From Vulcanisaeta distributa JCM 11216 (lineage in GTDB: Archaea > Thermoproteota > Thermoprotei > Thermoproteales > Thermocladiaceae): 64,000 nucleotides of DNA. The position numbers were made by a program, and so were the translations under genes. Positions 48,973 to 58,927 of this stretch are shown here, piece after piece (the first letter of the stretch is position 1; each line of letters begins with the position of its first letter). The DNA lies in the NCBI RefSeq assembly GCF_001315985.1, contig NZ_BBBI01000004.1, positions 62,001-126,000 of the forward strand, written 5' to 3'. The notes below the pieces were generated by a model, which saw nothing but the letters and a program-made list of their open reading frames with translations, searched no databases and was not told the origin of the DNA.

Positions 48973-49794
48973 CTATCCTTGGGTTATAAATATTGCAACA
49001 ATAACCCCCCCAGCGAGAAAACTTATGAAGTGACCAAGCCTATTAATACCAATATTACCTATCACAAGCACGGGCGGTATTGGTATTAATAACCACAGCG
49101 TTTCATACGCCGTGTATAGCATTATTAGAAAATTGAAGGCATGCATAAGCCTAATTGGTCCCCTTACAATGTTTATTAATGACGCCATTAAAACAGCACC
49201 CAGTAACCCCCCCATGGTCATTGCTGATAATCCATAAGTCACAATAACCCTGTTGTATATTAGGGTTAGAATTACCGTAGAAAAACCAATACCAACCATA
49301 CCAGTCAGAACACTGGTCAGTAGGTAATACTTCAATCTGAGCTCTAGCACGGCAATGGCGGTTATAAAAATAAAAATGGGCAATGTACCGACTAGATCCG
49401 CAACGCTATCGGGCAATAATGATACGAGTAAGTAAATAATAACGTAGAGAAAGCCCTTAACCATACTCTGCCTCATTTCCATAAATGCCTTATTCAAAAC
49501 AAGACCAGGCCTTATCAGGAAAACTGACGCGTAGCTAATCAGTACTATTATTGCTACAACTACCACATAGGCGTAGCTAATGCCTAGTCCTCTACGTAAC
49601 CTAGCCAACACGTAAATAAACAACATGGATAATATAAACTCCGGGAGTAGGGCGTAGTAACTTGGCACTAGCACTGCAATTAACGTGCTTAATGCCGCGA
49701 TCATTAGTACGGCCGGATAATAGAGTACAAGTGTCGAGACCTTGATTCTCATTCTCATTCCTGGTTCATGAGGTATTAAGTTTTTAATATGCAT
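48973..49794 (-). CDS. Polytopic membrane protein, possibly rhomboid-like
   Basis: A 273-residue protein with seven or eight hydrophobic segments. VTYGLSAMTMGGLLGAVLMA resembles the rhomboid GxS segment (the C7 run there would shorten to MTMGLLGA), and INRLGHFISFLAGGVIVAIF has a His in a late membrane helix like the rhomboid catalytic His. Other rhomboid marks such as the WR and HxxxN motifs are not seen, so the call is tentative. It ends 12 nt before the next gene on the same strand. Confidence 0.4.
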   Translation of the reverse strand: MHIKNLIPHEPGMRMRIKVSTLVLYYPAVLMIAALSTLIAVLVPSYYALLPEFILSMLFIYVLARLRRGLGISYAYVVVVAIIVLISYASVFLIRPGLVLNKAFMEMRQSMVKGFLYVIIYLLVSLLPDSVADLVGTLPIFIFITAIAVLELRLKYYLLTSVLTGMVGIGFSTVILTLIYNRVIVTYGLSAMTMGGLLGAVLMASLINIVRGPIRLMHAFNFLIMLYTAYETLWLLIPIPPVLVIGNIGINRLGHFISFLAGGVIVAIFITQG

Positions 49795-49802
49795 TACATT
49801 AA

Positions 49803-50393
49803 GTGGGTTATCGACGCCATGTGAGGATTGTTATTGTGCTTCATGGATCGCGGGACCCCGGTTACATAAATAGTGTAAAGCATTTTGCAGATAGGGTCGG
49901 CATTGACTATGCATTTACCTCATTTTCTAAACCCTTAATAAATGAGGTGAGTGGTGATGTATACATACCATTGTTCATTGGTTATGGTAAGGATTATGAC
50001 CTGGCAGTTACAATGACAAGTTTCGAGACACCACCACTACTTAGGTGGCCACGTGTGAGGGATTTTCTACTGAGCCTTGGACCTGGCTTATATGTGCTTC
50101 ACGGTGATAATGATCCAAGGTTCCTCAATGATGTAAGTAGGCTGAATATCCGTGATATTGCCTTCCTCAAGATTGAGCCTACGATCAGGAATTACTTAAT
50201 GCATCATTGCCCAGGTAAGGTAGTGCCTGTGGTTTTTACTGAGGGCGTGATTTATAGGGAAATTTTAACTACAGTAAGTGAGACTTGTCGAAAAGCTGAG
50301 GTGTTGAGACCTTTGTTTGAACTCGAGACATTTATAACGTATTTCAGAGATTTATTACCATGGCTCATACAAAACACAAGGCCAATAGGGTAG
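49803..50393 (+). CDS. CbiX/SirB-like chelatase family protein
   Basis: A 196-residue protein with RIVIVLHGSRDPGYINSVKH and VYIPLFIGYGKDYDLAVTMT. The HGSRDP start is the sirohydrochlorin cobaltochelatase signature with the metal-binding His. Lying 15 nt before cbiB supports a role in cobalamin synthesis. The second His of CbiX is not obvious, so it may be a relative with another job. TATA unclear; start near 49803 between divergent genes. Confidence 0.6.
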   Translation: MGYRRHVRIVIVLHGSRDPGYINSVKHFADRVGIDYAFTSFSKPLINEVSGDVYIPLFIGYGKDYDLAVTMTSFETPPLLRWPRVRDFLLSLGPGLYVLHGDNDPRFLNDVSRLNIRDIAFLKIEPTIRNYLMHHCPGKVVPVVFTEGVIYREILTTVSETCRKAEVLRPLFELETFITYFRDLLPWLIQNTRPIG

Positions 50394-50408
50394 TTTTGTG
50401 AGGCAACC

Positions 50409-51365
50409 ATGCTCGAGGTATTAATGCTATACTACGTTACGATACTAATGACCTCGGTAATACTTGATACCGTGCTCGGCGAGCCCAGGGGCATATTCAT
50501 AAAAACACATCCCGTGGTTATTAGTGGCAATATTGCATTCAAATTATTTAAGCCAGGCAATAAGCTCTTTGGCGTATTCTTATGGTTTATTTCCGTTATC
50601 CCAACAATGATCATTTACTACTTAATACCGCGCATCTTAATAATGGTTAATGTCGTGGTGGGGATCATAGTTTATGCCTATATCCTGAAATTGACATTTT
50701 CCATAAAATTAATGAGAAATTATGCCAAGAGAATATTAAGGAATATTGAGGCAGGGAATCTAGATAAGGCCCGCATGCTGACCCAGGAAATAGTCAGGAG
50801 GAACGTATGGGATTTGGATACGCCCCCCCACCTAATATCCGCTGTTATTGAAAGTCTCGCTGAGTCCTTCGTCGATGGTATCCTCTCACCACTATTTTAC
50901 TTCGCATTGCTTGGACTACCAGGAGCCTTGCTACAGAGGCTTTCCAATACCATGGACTCGGTGGTTGGTTATAAGGGGGGGTGGCCGTATGAGGATGTTG
51001 GTTGGTTTTCCGCCAGGGTTGATACAGTGCTGAACTATGTACCCGCAAGGCTGTCCTCAGCAATAATTGCGGTGGCATCCGCACTAATGGGGTTGAACTG
51101 GAGAAACAGTATCAAAGTGGCTATTCACGAACACGATAACGCGAAAAGTATTAATTCGGGTTGGCCCATGGCATCCTTTGCTGGTGCCCTGGAGATCATG
51201 CTAGAGAAGGTTGGCGTGTATAGAATTAATGGAGGCATAATGGTGCCTGACGCAGCTAAGTTAAGATTGGCAATTAAATTATTCGACTTCGCGGTTATTA
51301 TCACGTTAATAATTATTTCAGCGTCTTTAATCCTTAGAGTGTTCTTTATACCATTATTTATTTAG
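50409..51365 (+). CDS. cbiB: Adenosylcobinamide-phosphate synthase CbiB/CobD
   Basis: A 318-residue membrane enzyme that attaches aminopropanol phosphate to adenosylcobyric acid. SVILDTVLGEPRGIFIKTHP at the N terminus (the family reads D-x-x-x-G-x-P...HP), VIESLAESFVDGILSPLFYF, NTMDSVVGYKGGWPYEDVGW and ARVDTVLNYVPARLSSAII are conserved blocks, then NSGWPMASFAGAL. Several membrane segments. It follows the CbiX-like gene and uses the product of CobQ (39382). Frame intact. Confidence 0.9.
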   Translation: MLEVLMLYYVTILMTSVILDTVLGEPRGIFIKTHPVVISGNIAFKLFKPGNKLFGVFLWFISVIPTMIIYYLIPRILIMVNVVVGIIVYAYILKLTFSIKLMRNYAKRILRNIEAGNLDKARMLTQEIVRRNVWDLDTPPHLISAVIESLAESFVDGILSPLFYFALLGLPGALLQRLSNTMDSVVGYKGGWPYEDVGWFSARVDTVLNYVPARLSSAIIAVASALMGLNWRNSIKVAIHEHDNAKSINSGWPMASFAGALEIMLEKVGVYRINGGIMVPDAAKLRLAIKLFDFAVIITLIIISASLILRVFFIPLFI

Positions 51366-51475
51366 TGGAGAATTTCAACATAATGGATAATTAAATTATT
51401 ACCAGTATGTAATTAATAGCCTTTATTTTTTACGGCGGAGTGTGTGATAGGTCACATATAATATTTAGGAATAAC

Positions 51476-51485
51476 CTTTTTATAC
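51476..51485 (+). promoter_or_regulatory. TATA box of the Lrp-type gene
   Basis: CTTTTTATAC lies about 37 nt before ATG 51517, following an AT-rich stretch. It predicts a transcript with a short leader of about ten bases. No clear palindromic operator is seen nearby. Confidence 0.4.
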
Positions 51486-51516
51486 TAGAGCTACATACTC
51501 ATTTTGGTAGATTACT

Positions 51517-52029
51517 ATGGCTTCCATAACCACATCAAGTGGAGAGACAACACCGGCCGAGATTGAGAGACAACTAACAGAAAGACAGCTGCAAGTGCTT
51601 CAATACCTGCTTAAAAAGGCCGTCCCACTTAAGGTATACACAGTATATGCTGACCAGGATGAACTGGCGAGGGAGCTGGGGGGGATGACTAGGCAGGCAC
51701 TCAGTGTACACCTTAAGAAACTTAAGGACTTTGGGTTGATAAGGACTGGCCGTGAATTCGTTGACGTCACTGACAAGGCACTTAGGGTATTGAGGATGAG
51801 CTCCAATGAAGCGATAATACTCGTTAAGGTCCAGCCTCGATATAGGACAATAATTTACGAAAAGATTAAGGAGTTACCCATCGAGAAGGCCTACAGGGTT
51901 TCAGGCGATTATGACTTAATACTAATAACCAGGGAGGTCAACGTTAACGATATACTACGTGTACTCAGTATGATGGAGGGTATTGAGGATACAAAGACCT
52001 TCATATCCCTGGAAACACTCAGAGAATAA
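51517..52029 (+). CDS. Lrp/AsnC-like transcriptional regulator
   Basis: A 170-residue protein: an N-terminal helix-turn-helix (DQDELARELGGMTRQALSVH, LKKLKDFGLIRTGREFVDVT) and a C-terminal RAM/AsnC-type sensor (EAIILVKVQPRYRTIIYEKI, EKAYRVSGDYDLILITREVN, GIEDTKTFISLETL). ARELGMTRQAL is the usual HTH text; a G7 run adds a Gly. It would bind an effector, perhaps an amino acid, and control transcription. No target operon is obvious. Confidence 0.82.
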   Translation: MASITTSSGETTPAEIERQLTERQLQVLQYLLKKAVPLKVYTVYADQDELARELGGMTRQALSVHLKKLKDFGLIRTGREFVDVTDKALRVLRMSSNEAIILVKVQPRYRTIIYEKIKELPIEKAYRVSGDYDLILITREVNVNDILRVLSMMEGIEDTKTFISLETLRE

Positions 52030-52134
52030 TGGCATCACTTAATCACATACTGATTAAACATTACGGCGGTAATCTCCTTATCATTACGCTGGAAGGTTTA
52101 TTAACCATATAGGGATTAGGCATTACGTAATACC

Positions 52135-52853
52135 ATGGAGGCCGTCAATCCTGAAATAAGGATTGATGCATACATAAGGAATGTGGCCAACGCACTTGAT
52201 CAAATAGAAAGGGAGGGCATTAAGAATGAAGTAATCGAGATAGCCAGGGCATACCTAAAGGACTCAATCTATTACTTATCAAGGGGGGGTGACCAATTTA
52301 CCGCACTGGCGGCAATAGCCTACGCCGAGGGCTTACTCGATGCATTGAGGCTCCTTGGAATGGCCCATTTTAATTGGAGTAGGACCGATGACCTGATCAA
52401 GAGGGCTCAGAATAAGGTGTTCGTGGCAGGCACGTTTGAGATAATACACCCAGGCACATAGCCTACCTAAGGCATGCCTGGACCCTCGGCCGTGTCGTCG
52501 CGGTTATTGCCCGTGACTCCACGGTTAAGAAGATCAAGGGTAGGGACGTGGTCATACCTGAAAACCAGAGGTTGGAGGTTGTTAGTAATATTGTTTATGT
52601 TCATAAGGCCAGGCTTGGCTATGAGGGTGACATGTTTAGGGTTGTTGAGGAGGAGAGGCCAAACATAATACTGCTCGGGCCTAATCAGCCGTTTAATGAG
52701 GATTCATTAAGGGAGGAATTAAAAAAGAGGGGGGGTTTGGGTAATATCGAGGTCCTTAGGTTCAATGATTACGTGGACTGCCCACTTTGTAGTACGACAA
52801 AGATACTCAAGGCCGTAAGTAATAAGTTCGGTCAAGGCAGTTCATTACCCTAA
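52135..52853 (+). CDS. DUF357 plus RibL-like cytidylyltransferase (FAD synthetase type), frameshifted
   Basis: The N-terminal DUF357 helical part (RNVANALDQIEREGIKNEVI) is followed by a nucleotidyltransferase domain: VFVAGTFEIIHPGT with the H-x-G-H motif split by the break, then AVIARDSTVKKIKGRDVVIP, NQRLEVVSNIVYVHKARLGY and the end DYVDCPLCSTTKILKAVSN. Archaeal RibL uses such a Cys pair. The frame breaks near 52457: a missing base in GGCACATAGCC, which would read PGHIAYLRHA. About 240 residues joined. Probably makes FAD from FMN, but the DUF357 fusion leaves the substrate open. Confidence 0.8.
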
Positions 52854-52904
52854 TCACTATAGCCCAATGCAAATTATTTAAAGGACTTATTTAATGACCC
52901 TCAC

Positions 52905-53494
52905 ATGGGTGAGCCAATACTTAGGATTAAATCCGCACCCCCCCTTAGCATTACCGGCTTCATGGCGGTCCTATTCATCATAGTCCTATTTTGGGTTTTA
53001 TTTGATGTTATGACCTTTATGTTAATACCAAGAACCCTATTAAGCATGATGCTGAGCCAGGTTACCTGGCTAATAATTATTTTCATACTTCAATTGTTCT
53101 TCCTAGTAATATTCGTGGGTAGTCTACGTAGAACGATGAAGTTAATTAAATGGCGTAGATCCCTAATTACAGAGCTCACGATATATGACGACTACGTATC
53201 ATTCCTCACATATGATGGTGACGAGCATAAAATGAGTGTTGAGGACTTTAATCCGTGCATTATTGAGTATATACCGCCTACACAATCATCACCTTCTCCA
53301 CCACCGCCAATACCACCTCCACCCCCCCCAACCTTTATGCCGCCCACCTACGGCCCCCCGGTGGATTTGTGATTAGGATTAACTATGGCGTTAAGGAATA
53401 CTTCTTATTCATAATGACGTACCAATACCCCCCCGAAATAAATAACGCTTTAAGGAGGATTAAAAAGCCACTAGATTGGTGCGGTGATTCCTAA
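52905..53494 (+). CDS. Membrane protein with proline-rich tail, frameshifted
   Basis: Two hydrophobic segments (GFMAVLFIIVLFWVLFDVMT and TWLIIIFILQLFFLVIFVGS), then a soluble basic part (LRRTMKLIKWRRSLITELTI), a proline-rich stretch of about 30 residues (PSPPPPIPPPPPPTFMPPTY) and, after a frame change near 53360, VIRINYGVKEYFLFIMTYQY to the stop at 53494. C7 runs near 53322 and 53428 affect the length. No known family. Its end meets the end of the exported protein at 53491. Confidence 0.5.
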
Positions 53495-54268
53495 GGTCCT
53501 AGTGGATCATGGAACAAGCCCCCCCTCGTTATTTGTGAGAATTCGTTCTGATTAAACGTGAATGAGTAGTTAATTAGTGTCATATTTATGTTCATGAGTA
53601 CATTACTAACCATACCCTGGCGCGCTGGGTATATGTACATCGTTATGTTCGTTGGTACGCCATTACTTAATAGGCATATCTCCGTCACATTAATCACCAT
53701 AGGCACTCCCTGTAGCTCACCCTGGTTTGCTTTAATGACATTGACGCCGTGAAACAGTACGTGGTCTTACCATTCCAGCTACCCTCCCCCCCTATGTACT
53801 TGCTTTCATTTAGGGTGAGTACTACGTACTTAGTGAGATTTATGTAAGGTACACAATGAGCCTCTGTTTGTTGACCCATGAAATTAAATGCTATTGCGTA
53901 GCAATACTCATTGCCATACCTCCAAAGCGCCAGGCCAAAGTTAATACCGACCCTATATAGTGCCTAATTGCCAATGTGCCGTTTATCACCATCGCATCAT
54001 CTACCGGTGTTCTAGAAATCGTAATAATGCCCATCAACGGTCCTGGCGGAAATGGAACATTAGGTACACCCTGAACTATATTATTTATCATAAATGTTGA
54101 ACCAATCACGAAGTCATAAGTCACCGTGACATTCCTCGAAAGCAACCTCTTAGCATTTAGGAGAGCTGATTGGGGCCCCCCCTCATTCATTGATATGGCG
54201 AGGTACGCAACGGCACCGGCAACCACCACTACCACTAGTATTACCGCAATTAGTAATGAGGTCTTCAT
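53491..54268 (-). CDS. Membrane-anchored exported protein (paralogue of 30494), frameshifted
   Basis: ATG at 54268 starts MKTSLLIAVILVVVVVAGAV, a membrane anchor, followed by an outer domain in three frame pieces: NVTVTYDFVIGSTFMINNIV, then TKYVVLTLNESKYIGGEGSW with TTYCFTAS, then VTEICLLSNGVPTNITMYIY. Breaks are near 53890 and 53700. The order of Cys and strand features matches the protein at 30494-31255, where GEVCMTQDGIPLLIELSMYG aligns with the last piece. About 255 residues joined. Function unknown. Confidence 0.55.
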
Positions 54269-54309
54269 CAAAACAACCAAGCATGTCAAGTTATTATAAG
54301 GTTTTTGAC

Positions 54310-55791
54310 TCAATACCTCCTCGCAACCCTTAACCAGTAACTCGCCTGCTTATCACTGCATGCCAGGTCTTTTAAGCCGCCAATGTCCTTACTCGCATCC
54401 TCATCCATAGGCACGCCCAATGCATCGGCATCGAGCAATTGCTGTATCCTCATTCCGCAATCATTATCGCCACTCCAGGGAACCTCAACGACACCGCCAC
54501 TGTCAAGATGCTTCCTGGCCTCGTCCACCGTAGTTACCTTAGCCGTCATGGACCTCAGGAACTCCCATGCCATATTCCTCATGTTATCATTTATTGCATT
54601 AAGCAATTCCCTAACTGTGTCGGCAATTCCCTCACGCGGCGCAACGTACTTCTCCATGGTATCCCTCCTGGCCAGGACAACCTGCCTACTCTCAACATCC
54701 TTAGGGCCAACCTCTATCCTGAGTGGCGCACCCATCATCTCCCAATAATTATACTTCCAACCAGGCGTCCTATCGGTCCTATCATCAACCCTAACCCTAA
54801 CACCAGCGTTGGTTAGCTCCTCCGTTATTGACCTAACCTCCCTCATTATCGCCTCCTCCGTGCCCTTATACATTATTGGAACTATCACGACCTGTATCGG
54901 CGCCACGTTGGGCGGTAATGCCAGGCCCTTATCATCACCGTGTATCGCAATCATCGCCGCAATAACCCTCTCTGAAATACCATAACTCGTGGTATGCACG
55001 TACTCCCAATCACCATTCGGCGTTAAGTACTTAACATCGAAGACCCTTGAGAAGTTCGTGCCCAGGTAATGAACGGTACCAATCTGCATTGTTTTTCCAT
55101 CGGGCATTACCGTGTCAAAGGCTATCGTGTACACGGCACCCGCGAACTTATCCCACTCAGGCCTTTGACTGATTAGGTAGGGTACTCCCAAGTAATCAAA
55201 TATCTTCTTGTAAATTTCCACGGCCTCCCTAACCTGCCTCTCCGCATCCTCCCTATCCGCATGTGCCGTATGGGCCTCCTTAAACATCGATATCTCCCTA
55301 AGCCTGATCATGGGCTCGTGGCCTTAGTCTCAGCCCTAAACACACTAACTATTTGGTAAACCCTAAATGGCAGGTCTGTGTGGTCCTTAATCCACAGCTT
55401 GAACATGGGCATCATCGCCGTTTCGCTGGTAGGCCTTAACACAAGCCTCTCCTCACCAGTACCACCCTTACTTACCCAGAAGACCTCATTCTCAAACCCC
55501 CCTAATGTGCTCGCTCTCCTTCGAGAAGAATTCATAGGGTATGAAAACGGGGGGGAACAGCACCTCCTGATGCCCTGTCTCATCATGAACAAACCTGACG
55601 TATGACTCAACGAGTCTCCTAATCTTCACACCATACGGTCTCCAGACATACGCGCCCTTCACTGGGTACCTATAGTCATAAACCTCCGTCTCCATTATAA
55701 CCCAGTTGAACCAGTCAGTGAAGTTCCTCCACTTCTCCCTAGGTCTCTTCTCCCCCAGCTTGATGAGTTGTAGCTTGGCAATAAAGATCAC
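54310..55791 (-). CDS. proS: Prolyl-tRNA synthetase, frameshifted
   Basis: Class II synthetase charging tRNA-Pro. [20 protein letters not shown] and [18 protein letters not shown] begin it; [20 protein letters not shown] and [17 protein letters not shown] are the catalytic blocks; the anticodon-binding and zinc-type C-terminal domain ends [16 protein letters not shown]. Breaks are near 55495 (a C7 run, HIRGV to [13 protein letters not shown]) and near 55310 (AETKAT to MIRLRE). The joined product is about 490 residues, as expected for the archaeal/eukaryal type. Confidence 0.92.
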
Positions 55792-55868
55792 CTCGCCGAT
55801 TGAGTAAGTGAGGTCTTAAAAGCATTGTGCCCCTGAAACTGGGCAGTAACTATTTAAGCAATGCGTAA

Positions 55869-56081
55869 TTGTCCTCACTAATGAATTTTAGACTAAGGAT
55901 TGAAGTACTGAGTAATTGCATTGGATGTGGGATATGCTGGACCGTGTGCCCAAAGGGTGTATTAACAGGCAGGTTAAGGGATAAGGCACGGGTACTGAAT
56001 GACTCACTATGCTCAGGGTGTTTCTCCTGCCAAAGTAACTGCCCATACTCGGCAATCAGGGTTATACCCACGCAGTACTAA
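55869..56081 (+). CDS. 2[4Fe-4S] ferredoxin
   Basis: A 70-residue protein with two cluster motifs: CIGCGICWTVCPKG at about residues 17-30 and CSGCFSCQSNCPYS at about 48-61, each with C-x2-C-x2-C-x3-C-P spacing. ATG start with TATA-like TATTTAAG about 20-25 nt upstream (55850-55857). It probably carries electrons for oxidoreductases; the partner is unknown. Convergent with the next gene. Confidence 0.88.
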   Translation: MSSLMNFRLRIEVLSNCIGCGICWTVCPKGVLTGRLRDKARVLNDSLCSGCFSCQSNCPYSAIRVIPTQY

Positions 56082-56785
56082 GTAATTATTGGTAATCCTG
56101 CCGACCTAACGAAGCTCATGTATTCACGGTTATTGATCAACCGTAAAAACGCCTCCGTTAAATCCCTACTCACAACCACGTAATCCCCCCCTATGTAACT
56201 AATGGCATAATTAACGGCCCCCCCTGCCAGGTAATCAATGCTTAATTTACCACTTGTTATAAGCGCCACCAGATCAATGGGCGTCGGTATCAACGGCCCT
56301 AGCAAAATAACATTACTAACCCTGGTATAATTCTCTATGAAATACGCATAATCATCGATCACAACAACAGGCCGATCCGGCGGTACCAAGGAAATCATAT
56401 TCCTTCTAAAAAGCCTTAACCACTCGTCATAATCAACCCTACCACTAAGCCTAAACCTAATTACCAACCTAGCAATCTCAACGCCTAAATCCACAAATCT
56501 CCTAAGCCTATCAATACTATCATAGCAATCAAGGGTAGTTAAAGGCTCGATAACCATGATATCCCTAAGGAATGCCGGCACCCAACCCCCCCAGAGCCTA
56601 ACGAATGAATTCCCAAGTCCCGTAAGGAGCCCAAAGGACTCGCCTGGATTCATAATAGCCAATCTGCAGAATTCCTTGGGCAATGGTAATGCCAATGCCT
56701 TATATCGCTTAGCAGTCATCAATAGTATATTCCTTAGTATGGGCATTGATGCTTCAATCCTCGGTACGTAAAGCACCAAGTCCAC
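56078..56785 (-). CDS. Uncharacterised protein
   Basis: A 235-residue protein, ATG near 56785. It alternates helices and strands: MDLVLYVPRIEASMPILRN, PVVVIDDYAYFIENYTRVSN, VILLGPLIPTPIDLVALITS, GGDYVVVSRDLTEAFLRLIN. The pattern of VVVIDDYAYF may suggest a Rossmann-like fold, but no motif is conclusive. C7 runs near 56187, 56217 and 56586 may each add a residue. Function unknown. Confidence 0.5.
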   Translation of the reverse strand: MDLVLYVPRIEASMPILRNILLMTAKRYKALALPLPKEFCRLAIMNPGESFGLLTGLGNSFVRLWGGWVPAFLRDIMVIEPLTTLDCYDSIDRLRRFVDLGVEIARLVIRFRLSGRVDYDEWLRLFRRNMISLVPPDRPVVVIDDYAYFIENYTRVSNVILLGPLIPTPIDLVALITSGKLSIDYLAGGAVNYAISYIGGDYVVVSRDLTEAFLRLINNREYMSFVRSAGLPIIT

Positions 56786-56901
56786 AATGTCCTATAATGA
56801 TGCCCATATTAAAGATGGGCTTCATCAGTAAAACCCGAGTTCCTCATCACCATTAAACCTCAGAGGCCTGTCTTCCTCATCAATTAGTTTACTTAATATT
56901 A

Positions 56902-57674
56902 ATGCCATTAATTAAGTTACTTCAATGGCTAATTACGAGGTATTCACTGGGATATGTGAACGCATTAACTGCCCGAGGGGGCTACGTAGATCTTGTACTC
57001 GGGGGGGAACTATCGAGACTAGGCGTGGCTGAAGTCCTTAGTGATGGGGGGCTGTCGAGTTCATGGGCTTTAGGCTACTGGGTAAGGGCCAGAATAGTCT
57101 CGTATTTAAATGCCGAATTAATAATAATTATTATGCCTGCAAGGTTAGGCGCTTTGATTCACCCAGGCCAAACCTGCTAAATGAGGGCTATTACCTAAGG
57201 CTTGCGAATTCCGTAGGTGTTGGGCCAAGGCTATTCGGGTACACAGACAACGTACTAGTTATAGAGTTGATAAATGGCATACCCATACAGAAGTACATAA
57301 CCACCGCGGGCCCGGCGGAAATAAGGGCCATCCTCACAGACCTCCTTTGGCAATGCCGTAGGTTAGATTCCATAGGCCTGGCGCATAATGAATTAAGTAG
57401 GCCGCAGGACCACATAATCATTAGCAGCAACAAGGCTTTTATAATCGATTTCGAAAGCGCCAGCCTAAACAGTAGGGTTAGTAATGTAGCCCAATTACTA
57501 AACGCCCTAATAATGGGCAAGGGATTCATCCAACACCACGTTAAATTAGCCATAGGAACAAGCATAAACCTCGAAGAACTACGAAATACAATCAAGAGAT
57601 ACAAATCCACGAGAAACGATACAGACTTCATGCAGATACTCAGGATACTAAACCTCCTAAACAACCACAAGTAA
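56902..57674 (+). CDS. Putative archaeal Ser/Thr protein kinase (COG2112-like), frameshifted
   Basis: An N-terminal helical domain (LIKLLQWLITRYSLGYVNAL) is followed, after a break at the G6 run 57045-57050, by a small kinase: LLGKGQNSLVFKCRINNNYY (glycine loop), ACKVRRFDSPRPNLLNEGYY (the Lys), NVLVIELINGIPIQKY (hinge), GLAHNELSRPQDHIIIS (catalytic loop) and AFIIDFESASL (DFE metal site). Four G would give DGAVEFMGFRLLGKG and join the frames. Archaeal COG2112 kinases resemble Bud32/RIO. It lies just upstream of the CRISPR leader. Confidence 0.72.
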
Positions 57675-57991
57675 TTCACAGCACAACAAATAAACCCAGA
57701 GAACCAGACTACGAAAAATCTACATAAATGAAAACCCCTAAAACGTAGGAACACCCGCGTTTATGTGGGATTGATTGTGGTGTGGGAGGTGGTTATTGGT
57801 GGTGTGGTTGGGTCGTGGGAACAGGTATGTTCATGTGGGATTGATTGTAATTGTTAGAACGTGAATTACCGTCGTTGGGCAGTTCGTGGGAACAAGCACG
57901 CACCATGGATGTCCGTGGGCATACCTCTTCCAATGATGGGCAAACCCATGCGAAGAAAGGCTTATAAGAAAGCTTATAAAGTAACGTCTCA
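57675..57991 (+). promoter_or_regulatory. CRISPR leader with an imperfect 70-bp tandem repeat
   Basis: The 317-bp stretch before the first repeat holds no believable gene. ATGTGGGATTGATTGT occurs at 57763-57778 and 57833-57848, and CGTGGGAACA at about 57813 and 57884, so a unit of about 70 bp is repeated. Two TATA-like elements, GGCTTATAAG (57959-57968) and AGCTTATAAA (57971-57980), lie next to the first repeat and would start the pre-crRNA at or just inside it. The strand follows the repeat end GAATAGAAGG, which resembles the usual crenarchaeal 8-nt crRNA tag side. Confidence 0.6.
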
Positions 57992-58927
57992 GATAATCTC
58001 TAAAGAGAATAGAAGGAAGTCCGTGGGAGATAATAAAGCATGTATTAGGTGATGTTGGTTTTGATAATCTCTAAAGAGAATAGAAGGTAGAGGCAGTCAC
58101 CACAGCCGATGTCCAGGACCCTGACGCCCCTCCGATAATCTCTAAAGAGAATAGAAGGGCGGCTCTTTCGTTGCTTGGGGGGGCGGGCGGTGGCGTACTC
58201 AAGATAATCTCTAAAGAGAATAGAAGGACGTATCCGTCAATGTAACCATCGTTGATAGTGATGCCGATGCGGATAATCTCTAAAGAGAATAGAAGGCGTG
58301 CTTAACCCACGTTGGTTACCACTAGAATTCTATCGATTAAATGATAATCTCTAAAGAGAATAGAAGGCCTTTACATACTACTAGTGTGTAAGTCGTATTC
58401 ACTAACATTAGTGATAATCTCTAAAGAGAATAGAAGGAGCTACAAAAACCATGGCTCCTGTATCCAAGAGAGAAAGAATGTGATAATCTCTAAAGAGAAT
58501 AGAAGGTCTTAAGAATGATTTAGCGGATGAAGAAGATGTTTTGTTATTTGTGGATAATCTCTAAAGAGAATAGAAGGTGGGTAGTAATTCTCCATCTTAT
58601 CCCTCCCAATAACAAACCCAAGATAATCTCTAAAGAGAATAGAAGGATTATTACTGTTATGGTACTAAGGATTGTAATGTAAACCCATGCTGATAATCTC
58701 TAAAGAGAATAGAAGGCTACGCCATTAACGTTTACGAACCCATTCGCAGGACTACGATAATCTCTAAAGAGAATAGAAGGTGGAGGAAGTAAGGAAGATC
58801 CTACAAGGGTGATGGCGCATGCCCGAGATAATCTCTAAAGAGAATAGAAGGTCTCAAAACCATTCTCAGTCCTACGACTCAACGAAAACCTAAGCTTACC
58901 ATGATATTCTCTAAAGAGAATAGAAGG
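57992..58927 (+). CRISPR. CRISPR array, 14 repeats of 25 bp and 13 spacers
   Basis: Repeat text GATAATCTC ... GAATAGAAGG. Repeats start at 57992, 58063, 58134, 58203, 58272, 58343, 58413, 58482, 58553, 58622, 58692, 58756, 58827 and 58903. Spacers 1-12 are 39-46 nt; spacer 13 is 51 nt. The first 13 repeats are identical; the last has GATATTCTC at its start. The core CTCT-AA-AGAG is palindromic. Leader is on the left, so the changed repeat is the leader-distal one. No cas genes are in the window except a distant Cas4-like gene at 25836. Confidence 0.97.

Noticed and set aside
57861-58052. Open frame of 63 codons across the CRISPR leader and first repeat
   Set aside because: It runs through the array repeat and has no domain; it is chance reading of the leader.
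57992-58927. Self-targeting spacers against this window
   Set aside because: Comparing spacers by eye with the element and genes gave no convincing match; short words in common only.
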